From: JAAYWY01 sp050945275
GTDB taxonomy: Bacteria > Bacillota > DTU030 > DUMP01
NCBI GenBank assembly: GCA_050945275.1
Contig: JBMNSQ010000056.1
Span: forward strand, 1-10,399
Direction of reading: 5' to 3'
Length of the DNA: 10,399 nt
Each line of letters opens with the position of its first letter. Positions within the stretch are counted from its first letter, which is position 1. Positions 5,542-10,399 of this stretch are shown one piece after another. A program made the position numbers and the translations under genes. The notes below the pieces were generated by a model that saw only the letters and a program-made list of their open reading frames with translations, was not told where the DNA came from and made no database searches.

Positions 5542-6873
5542 ACCCAGCTGTTCTTTAATAACGCCAGCGATGTTGTCGGCCAGATTTTTAAGCATGTCTT
5601 TTTCCTCGCCCTCCACCATGACCCGGATCAAGGGTTCGGTGCCAGATGGACGCACCAAGATGCGACCACGGTCGTGCAGGGCTTGTTCAGCTTTGGTGAT
5701 GGCTAACTTTATTGCCTCGTTATCTTCCCAACCGCTTTTTGTTTTGACCGGTACGTTCACAAGAAGCTGGGGAAAATGTTTCACCACAGCAGCCAACTGG
5801 GATAAGGGTTGCTGCTTTTCGGCCATGACGTTAAGGAGTTGCAAAGCGGTACTTAGTCCATCGCCAGTGGTGTTGTGGTTGAGATTAATTATATGGCCCG
5901 ATTGTTCGCCACCCAAGTTCCAACCGCGGTGCTTCAGTTCTTCTAAGACATAACGGTCACCCACCTGGGCTCGGACTAGCCCTAAACCGTGCTGCTTCAG
6001 GGCTACTTCCAGTCCCATATTGCTCATGGTGGTAGCAACCAACCCGCTCCCTTTAAGCAATCCCTTCTCTTTTAGCCACAGAGCCAGTATAGCCATAATC
6101 TGGTCACCGTCCACCAGTTGCCCCTTCTCGTCCACTGCTAACAAGCGGTCGGCATCGCCATCGAAGGCCAGGCCAATGTCGGCCTTAGCTTCTTGTATGG
6201 CCAGCTGTAACGCCTCGGGATGGGTAGAACCACAATCCACGTTAATATTGGTTCCGGTGGGAGCAGCATTAATAACGGTAACTTTAGCTCCCAGACGCTC
6301 TAGTATTTCCGGCGCTACCTGGTAGGCTGCTCCATGAGCTGTATCGGCTACTATTTTTAATGTAGATAGGTCAGTCCCTAGCTGCTCCTCAAGGTGTTCT
6401 AAATACAATGCGGCTGCATCAGGCAACTTACACTGCCTTCCAACCTGTGCACCAGTGGGCCGGGGCAGATTATGTTCTGTCAGTAAGTTCTCTATACGGT
6501 CTTCGGTTGCATCGGGCAGTTTATAGCCCTCAGACGAGAAAAACTTGATGCCGTTATCCTCAGCAGGATTATGAGAGGCAGATATCATAACCCCCGCATT
6601 GGCACCTAGAACACCAGTGAGATAAGCAACCGCCGGTGTCGGCACAACCCCGGCACTAAGAACATCGCCCCCCACCGATAAAATGCCAGCCGTAAGGGCA
6701 GCCTCTAACATGTCACCTGATTGGCGGGTATCTTTTCCTACTACTATTTGCGGTCTATGCTTGCCATCAGTCAAAACAAAAGCTCCCGCCTGCCCGAGAG
6801 CAAAAGCCAGCTCGGGTGTAAGATCCTGGTTGGCTACGCCACGTACACCATCTGTTCCAAATAACCGCCCCAA
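5539..6873 (-). CDS. glmM: Phosphoglucosamine mutase GlmM
   Basis: Converts glucosamine-6-phosphate to glucosamine-1-phosphate, the step before GlmU in UDP-GlcNAc and hence peptidoglycan synthesis; cytoplasmic. With the TTG start it has 444 residues, normal for the family. Domain signatures of the alpha-D-phosphohexomutase superfamily appear in order: GRLFGTDGVRG at the N-terminus, SASHNP with the phosphoserine S100 (98-103), the Mg-binding DGDADR (238-243), the sugar-binding GEQSGH (322-327), and the phosphate-binding RPSGTEP (408-414). The frame is open to a GTG at 6897, but AGAGGAGG lies 7 bases before the TTG at 6873, and family proteins begin M-G-R-L-F-G-T-D-G, so TTG is chosen. It follows cdaR after a 157-base spacer and is coupled to the asparaginase gene. 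CdaR/CdaA and GlmM interact in Bacillus and relatives, where GlmM restrains cyclase activity. Confidence 0.96.
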   Translation of the reverse strand: MGRLFGTDGVRGVANQDLTPELAFALGQAGAFVLTDGKHRPQIVVGKDTRQSGDMLEAALTAGILSVGGDVLSAGVVPTPAVAYLTGVLGANAGVMISASHNPAEDNGIKFFSSEGYKLPDATEDRIENLLTEHNLPRPTGAQVGRQCKLPDAAALYLEHLEEQLGTDLSTLKIVADTAHGAAYQVAPEILERLGAKVTVINAAPTGTNINVDCGSTHPEALQLAIQEAKADIGLAFDGDADRLLAVDEKGQLVDGDQIMAILALWLKEKGLLKGSGLVATTMSNMGLEVALKQHGLGLVRAQVGDRYVLEELKHRGWNLGGEQSGHIINLNHNTTGDGLSTALQLLNVMAEKQQPLSQLAAVVKHFPQLLVNVPVKTKSGWEDNEAIKLAITKAEQALHDRGRILVRPSGTEPLIRVMVEGEEKDMLKNLADNIAGVIKEQLG

Positions 6874-6934
6874 CGTATGTCCTCCTCTGTAGATCACTTA
6901 GTTGTATCAGCTCTAACTTAATATTCCTCTGGTT

Positions 6935-6951
6935 GTAAAACTGCATTTTAC
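6935..6951. repeat. Perfect inverted repeat ahead of glmM
   Basis: GTAAAA (6935-6940) and TTTTAC (6946-6951) flank a 5-base CTGCA centre, 62 bases upstream of the glmM start. It could be an operator or a small RNA hairpin; no promoter hexamers with correct spacing accompany it. Confidence 0.35.
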
Positions 6952-6984
6952 CGATCATTGTCTCTGTTTTTTCTACATAATATT

Positions 6985-7009
6985 AGGGGCTGTTTTGGCG
7001 GCAGCCCCT
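6985..7009 (-). terminator. Hairpin in the cdaR-glmM spacer, possible attenuator
   Basis: AGGGGCTG and CAGCCCCT give an 8-bp GC-rich stem with a 9-base loop, 22 bases past the cdaR stop. On the transcribed (minus) strand it is followed by AATATTATG, not by a U-run, so it is not a full intrinsic terminator. It may reduce read-through or mark an RNA processing or stability point between cdaR and glmM. Confidence 0.45.
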
Positions 7010-7030
7010 TGTGAAAAGCGTTAAATAGAT

Positions 7031-8239
7031 TTATTCTGTTTGGGCCGTGCTCTCTCTTACCGTTATCTTAACTTTGGTCGGTTCAAGTCCCACTTGTTTC
7101 ACCCCATCGGGCAAAACCAAATGCACTGGGAGTTCGTGTTCTCCTACCGCCAAGTCCTGAGCACTAACATAGGCTGCTATATCTTCTGCTGTTAAACGGT
7201 TGATGGTTTGGTAAAGACCGTTTACGGTGGCTTTAATTGTTTTCGATTCGGCTTCGGCCTCTAAGTTCTCGCCTAAATTGCGTATTTTAAGATCCAGATT
7301 ATCGAACGTACGTTGGCTGCTACGGGCTTCAATAGTTACTGTTACTTGCACCCGCTCCACCTCGGCCAGAACTTCTTGGGGCAAAGCTACTCTAAGGTCA
7401 ACTGTTTTGCTAGCTGTCAATCCGTCAATATCAAACGGCAAAGTGGAGACTGATGTAACCTCGGCTAACATAGCAGCCGGGCCGCTTATAACAATAGTGC
7501 TCGGTTCTACCGTTACCTGGGTTACCCTATAACCCTCGCCAGGCTCACCAGTAACTTGCGGCTCAATGGGGACTATCTTGGCCGGCAACCGAGCTACCGG
7601 TAAACTAACTTCGATCACTTCCGGCTTAATCCTAAGCCCTTCGGCCGCCGGTGCTCCCTTGCTGTCTAGCACTTGAACGGGAACACTTACTTGAAGGTTA
7701 TCCTTTACCCCTTCTGTATCTAACCTAACTACTGCCCGGCTGGCATTAGCCACTCGGCTGCGCGGCCCTTCCACCAGTATCTGCACTGGGTTTAGCACCG
7801 GCTCTCCGGCAGTATAATTGGTGGCCGGTGTTCCCCGCCTGATAAGGTCTACCGGTAATTGTTTTTGTATAATGGCCTCTAGCTTAATTGTGACTTCATG
7901 CGGTGTCACCTGAACAACCTGTAGTTTATCCGACAGAGGGGTCAGCTCTACAGGGTAGGTTCCTTCGCCTTCTTCGGCTCCAGAAAGATCAATAAAGGCA
8001 TCTATTTCCGGCGCGCTAGCGGCGTATAAGTCGTTACGACGTCCGCGTAACCTGACCGACACCGGTTTGGCATCTTCGGCCAAGACAAACCCGGTGGGCA
8101 TGTTGCGCAGTTCGGGCATCACAGTAACGGTGCGCACATCGGGCGGATTTTGTTCGTTGATCACGAACAGCCACATGACGAAAGCGAGAACTAGTGCCAC
8201 CACACGTACCACTGAATCTTTTTGTAGCCAATTATCCAT
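7031..8239 (-). CDS. cdaR: CdaR, YbbR-domain regulator of the c-di-AMP cyclase
   Basis: A 402-residue membrane-anchored protein. Residues about 10-28 (VVRVVALVLAFVMWLFVI) form one transmembrane helix or uncleaved signal anchor; the remainder is outside and consists of about four YbbR repeats (near 38-120, 128-210, 216-303 and 312-396), each with short beta strands and the repeated pattern of VxPxxVxVxGP, for example in the VEPSTIVISGP stretch. In Bacillus, Listeria and Staphylococcus, CdaR binds CdaA and modulates its activity. The ATG overlaps the cdaA stop by 8 bases (ATGGATAA), which indicates translational coupling; GGGGG lies 7 bases upstream. Repeat boundaries are read by eye and are approximate. 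Confidence 0.93.
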   Translation of the reverse strand: MDNWLQKDSVVRVVALVLAFVMWLFVINEQNPPDVRTVTVMPELRNMPTGFVLAEDAKPVSVRLRGRRNDLYAASAPEIDAFIDLSGAEEGEGTYPVELTPLSDKLQVVQVTPHEVTIKLEAIIQKQLPVDLIRRGTPATNYTAGEPVLNPVQILVEGPRSRVANASRAVVRLDTEGVKDNLQVSVPVQVLDSKGAPAAEGLRIKPEVIEVSLPVARLPAKIVPIEPQVTGEPGEGYRVTQVTVEPSTIVISGPAAMLAEVTSVSTLPFDIDGLTASKTVDLRVALPQEVLAEVERVQVTVTIEARSSQRTFDNLDLKIRNLGENLEAEAESKTIKATVNGLYQTINRLTAEDIAAYVSAQDLAVGEHELPVHLVLPDGVKQVGLEPTKVKITVRESTAQTE

Positions 8240-9035
8240 GTAATGACCCCCAGCGCCAGAACGGTATTGCTGATTCCTGCTTGAAAATCCCTAGCAATAG
8301 TTCGCTAAGGCCGGATTCATCCAGATGGCGCTTGAGCACTCCTTCGTGGGCCAATGAGATAATACCCGTCTCTTCGGATACCACCACAGCCACACAGTCC
8401 GATTGCTCGCTAATACCTAGCGCCGCCCGGTGTCTGGTGCCCAATTCAACACTAACATCGTTTTCGGTTAACGGTAAGAAGCAGCCAGCCGCCGTTACGC
8501 GATCGTCACGAATAATAACGGCGCCATCGTGAAGAGGGGTATTGGGGACAAAAATATTAACCAGTACTTCCGCCGATACTACCGCATCGAGCGGAATCCC
8601 TGTTTCTTCCACCTCCTTGAGACCTGTCTGCTTCTCCAGCACCATCAGAGCTCCAACTTTATTCTGGGATAGCACCTGGACCGCCCGCACTACTTCGCGG
8701 ATCGTGTGACTTACGTCACCGGCCTCAACAAAACGAGTAGTCCCCGAAAAAAGGCGACCGCGGCCTAGTTGTTCTAGGCCACGCCTAAGTTCGGGTTGGA
8801 AAATAAGCGGGATGGCAATAAGGCCCATGGTCATTCCTTTATCGAGCAGCCAACTGGTGGCCGCCAACTCGAAGCGCCGGCTAATAGAGTAGGCGAGCAA
8901 AAGCACAGCCAAACCTTTTATTAGCTGTACGGCACGAGTGCCCCTTATCCAGATGATCACCCGATAAAAGACGAAGGCCACGATTAAAATGTCCAGAACA
9001 TCCAATATACCAAATTCGCCAAGCTGTGTCAGCAT
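8232..9035 (-). CDS. cdaA: Diadenylate cyclase CdaA
   Basis: Makes cyclic di-AMP from two ATP at the membrane; c-di-AMP controls potassium and osmolyte uptake and cell-wall homeostasis in Bacillota. The 267-residue protein has three hydrophobic helices (about residues 10-30, 36-52 and 61-79) and then a DisA_N cyclase domain (about 95-255) with both active-site motifs, DGA (170-172, in TPLHDGAVI) and RHR (201-203, in LGTRHRAALG). The upstream GTG at 9044 is also in frame; the ATG at 9035 is preferred because AAGGTG lies 6 bases before it and nothing comparable precedes the GTG. First gene of the cdaA-cdaR-glmM-asparaginase unit, with its own promoter at 9093-9121. Confidence 0.96.
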   Translation of the reverse strand: MLTQLGEFGILDVLDILIVAFVFYRVIIWIRGTRAVQLIKGLAVLLLAYSISRRFELAATSWLLDKGMTMGLIAIPLIFQPELRRGLEQLGRGRLFSGTTRFVEAGDVSHTIREVVRAVQVLSQNKVGALMVLEKQTGLKEVEETGIPLDAVVSAEVLVNIFVPNTPLHDGAVIIRDDRVTAAGCFLPLTENDVSVELGTRHRAALGISEQSDCVAVVVSEETGIISLAHEGVLKRHLDESGLSELLLGIFKQESAIPFWRWGSLHG

Positions 9036-9092
9036 AAGCTTCACCTTACCATTTACTGTTTCTCTTTCTATTACTTCCTTATCCTTATACTC

Positions 9093-9121
9093 ATTATACT
9101 AACTATAGTTTCGCTGACCAA
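9093..9121 (-). promoter_or_regulatory. Sigma-A-like promoter of the cdaA operon
   Basis: On the minus strand TTGGTC (9116-9121) and a perfect TATAAT (9093-9098) are separated by exactly 17 bases. The predicted transcript would start about 50 bases before the cdaA ATG. The -35 matches only TTG of TTGACA, so strength may be modest or activator-dependent. Confidence 0.65.
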
Positions 9122-9124
9122 GCT

Positions 9125-9162
9125 AAAAAAACCTTTTAGGTTGTTAAAGTTTTTACGAAACC
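9125..9162 (-). terminator. Weak terminator after the ABC transporter genes
   Basis: Directly after the ATPase stop, the minus strand can form AAGGTTT/AAACTTT (one G-U pair, 5-base loop). It is followed by AACCT-AAA-AGGTT (9130-9142), which runs into seven T (9125-9131). The stems are short and AT-rich, but the U-run is good and the position, just before the cdaA promoter, fits. Confidence 0.5.
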
Positions 9163-9960
9163 TTAACCAAGTTCTTCGGTGCGGGCTTTGATCACTTCTT
9201 CTCTTAAACTAGACCAAATAGTATGAAACAAATCAAGAAATCGTGGGTCGGACCGGATAACAGTAAGGTCGCGCGGACGAGGTAGATCAATATCCAACAT
9301 CTCTTTAACTTTGCCAGGGCGAGCTGTCATGACCAGCACTCGATCCCCTAGCCCTAACGCCTCGTCGATACTGTGAGTAATGAAGATAGCTGTCTTTTGG
9401 GTTCCCTCCCATATTTTTAAGAGTTCTTGCTGAAGCATAACCCTGGTCTGTTCATCCAACGACCCAAAGGGTTCGTCCAGCAGCAAAATCGAAGGATCGT
9501 TGGCAAAGGCTCGGGCCACACTTACTCGCTGTTTCATACCGCCGGATAGTTGGTGTGGATAGACGTGGGCAAACTTTGTTAGGCCGGTCATTTTAAGATA
9601 ATGATCAGCAATACGTTCTCGCTCAGCCGCAGGCACATTCCTCATGGCGAGCCCATAGGTTACATTGGCTTTCACCGTGTACCAAGGAAATAGCGATTGT
9701 TCTTGGAACACCATGGAATTAACCGGTTTGCCCTCTTCTTGAACAGTTACCACGGCCTCTCCGGCGGTAGGTTGCTCTAGATTGGCCAAAATCCGAAGCA
9801 ATGTGGTTTTACCGCATCCGCTGGGCCCCACGATACAGAGAAATTCACCCTCCTTTACCGTAAGGTTTATATCTTCCAAGGCCACTATCGGGGAACCACG
9901 ATGGTTGGGGAAAACTTTGCTTATTTTATTTACTAAAATAGCATCACGGCTAGAGCTCAT
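9163..9960 (-). CDS. ABC transporter ATPase, SsuB/TauB (nitrate/sulfonate) type
   Basis: ATP-hydrolysing subunit of an importer for small anions or related solutes; peripheral on the cytoplasmic face. With the ATG at 9960 it has 265 residues. All motifs are present: Walker A GPSGCGKT (45-52), Q-loop VFQEQSLFPW with Q86, signature LSGGMKQR (138-145), Walker B ILLLDEP (158-164) and the switch His196 in FITHSIDEAL. FPWYTV and the C-terminal style (DIDLPRPRD) fit the SsuB/TauB/NrtD branch. The start is chosen because GGGAGG lies 5 bases upstream; the frame is open further, to 10014, but that extension overlaps the permease gene. The permease stop is 32 bases upstream, so the genes form one unit. 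Substrate is not determined: sulfonates, taurine, nitrate, bicarbonate, pyrimidine precursors and other ligands use this family. Confidence 0.93.
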   Translation of the reverse strand: MSSSRDAILVNKISKVFPNHRGSPIVALEDINLTVKEGEFLCIVGPSGCGKTTLLRILANLEQPTAGEAVVTVQEEGKPVNSMVFQEQSLFPWYTVKANVTYGLAMRNVPAAERERIADHYLKMTGLTKFAHVYPHQLSGGMKQRVSVARAFANDPSILLLDEPFGSLDEQTRVMLQQELLKIWEGTQKTAIFITHSIDEALGLGDRVLVMTARPGKVKEMLDIDLPRPRDLTVIRSDPRFLDLFHTIWSSLREEVIKARTEELG

Positions 9961-9992
9961 CTTTGCCTCCCTACATACGATACTGCTGCCAT

Positions 9993-10399
9993 TTAAGCAT
10001 GGGGCGTTTTCCATGGTATCACCCGCCGTTCAATGTAGTCCAACACGTAGGACATAATGTAGCCTAAAACAGACATCATGATCAGGGCTACGAACATGCG
10101 TTCAATGTCGAACATATCGTAAGCCCGCCAGATCCAGTAGCCGACACCGGCCCGGGCAGCGGATAGTTCGGCCGCCACAATAAGCAGCAGGGCCGTTCCC
10201 ATTCCTAGCTTAAAACCGGCGAAAATCATCGGCAATGCCCCGGGCAAGGCGACGGTACGATAAAAATTCCAGCGGCTAGCATTATAGTTTTTGGCTACAT
10301 CGAGATAGATTTTATCGATGCTAAGAACTCCGGCCATGGTGTTTATTAAAACTAAATAGAAAACGCCAATGGCAATGGTAAATACCTTGGAACTTTCTC
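9993..10399 (-). CDS. ABC transporter permease, SsuC/TauC type (partial)
   Basis: Membrane subunit pairing with the ATPase downstream. Only the C-terminal 135 residues or so are in the window; the frame runs open through the right edge, so the N-terminus is missing. The visible part begins ESSKVFTIAIGVFYLVLINTMAGV, typical of the SsuC/TauC/NrtB family (BPD_transp_1), and contains the EAA loop DVAKNYNASRWNFYRTVALP, which docks on the ATPase. Two or three membrane segments follow, ending in YIERRVIPW, a usual family ending. In the EAA loop the conserved glycine is replaced by asparagine (YNASRW) and EAA reads DVA; such variation is known but less common. The substrate-binding protein is not in the window. 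Confidence 0.92.
   Translation of the reverse strand, partial: ESSKVFTIAIGVFYLVLINTMAGVLSIDKIYLDVAKNYNASRWNFYRTVALPGALPMIFAGFKLGMGTALLLIVAAELSAARAGVGYWIWRAYDMFDIERMFVALIMMSVLGYIMSYVLDYIERRVIPWKTPHA

Noticed and set aside
5541..5570. glmS ribozyme or glmS start after glmM
   Set aside because: glmM is followed directly by the asparaginase gene; no spacer exists that could hold the ribozyme.
1..10399. CRISPR array, tRNA, rRNA, transposase or phage genes
   Set aside because: No regularly spaced repeats, no cloverleaf-like RNA and no mobile-element proteins were found by eye on either strand.

Overview
The window looks like a chromosomal segment of a Gram-positive Bacillota of the Clostridia type. 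The main evidence is the cdaA-cdaR-glmM block, which is a conserved Firmicutes arrangement. Purine-rich Shine-Dalgarno sites (AGGAG/GGAGG or GGGGG), frequent GTG and TTG starts, a lipoprotein-type ComEC-like metallo-hydrolase paired with DUF3006, and a BTAD-family regulator fit the same picture. I cannot name the genus. GC looks close to 50% and even across the genes.

Layout, left to right. 1-351 has no supported gene; it holds a short inverted repeat, an isolated ribosome-binding site with a five-codon reading frame, a degenerate dispersed-repeat element, and a strong hairpin over the end of the next gene. 352-1143 (-) is a BTAD transcriptional regulator. A 462-base intergenic region separates it from the divergent psiE-like membrane protein gene at 1606-2028 (+). 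A bidirectional terminator with perfect 16-bp arms (2051-2088) ends psiE from one side and a two-gene minus-strand unit from the other: a secreted MBL-fold lipoprotein (2335-3207) and DUF3006 (2100-2300). Divergent from that unit is a lone HisC/CobD-like aminotransferase (3413-4507, +).

From 4525 to the right edge everything is on the minus strand. In transcription order, a SsuC/TauC-type ABC permease (cut by the window edge) and its ATPase come first. Next come a weak terminator and a good sigma-A-like promoter at 9093-9121. Then follow cdaA (diadenylate cyclase), cdaR (its membrane-anchored YbbR-domain regulator, 8-nt overlap), a 157-nt spacer with hairpins, glmM (phosphoglucosamine mutase), and an AnsA/ReAII-type L-asparaginase whose ribosome-binding site lies over the glmM stop codon.

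Functionally the core is c-di-AMP synthesis and control (CdaA/CdaR) tied to cell-wall precursor supply (GlmM makes glucosamine-1-phosphate for UDP-GlcNAc). Here the operon continues into asparagine hydrolysis, not into glmS as is common. The remaining genes are ordinary accessory or transport functions. I found no CRISPR array, transposase, tRNA, rRNA or recognisable riboswitch, and no convincing new multi-gene system. The points most worth a second look are the glmM-asparaginase coupling, the two dispersed repeat-like elements and the control regions beside the BTAD and MBL genes.
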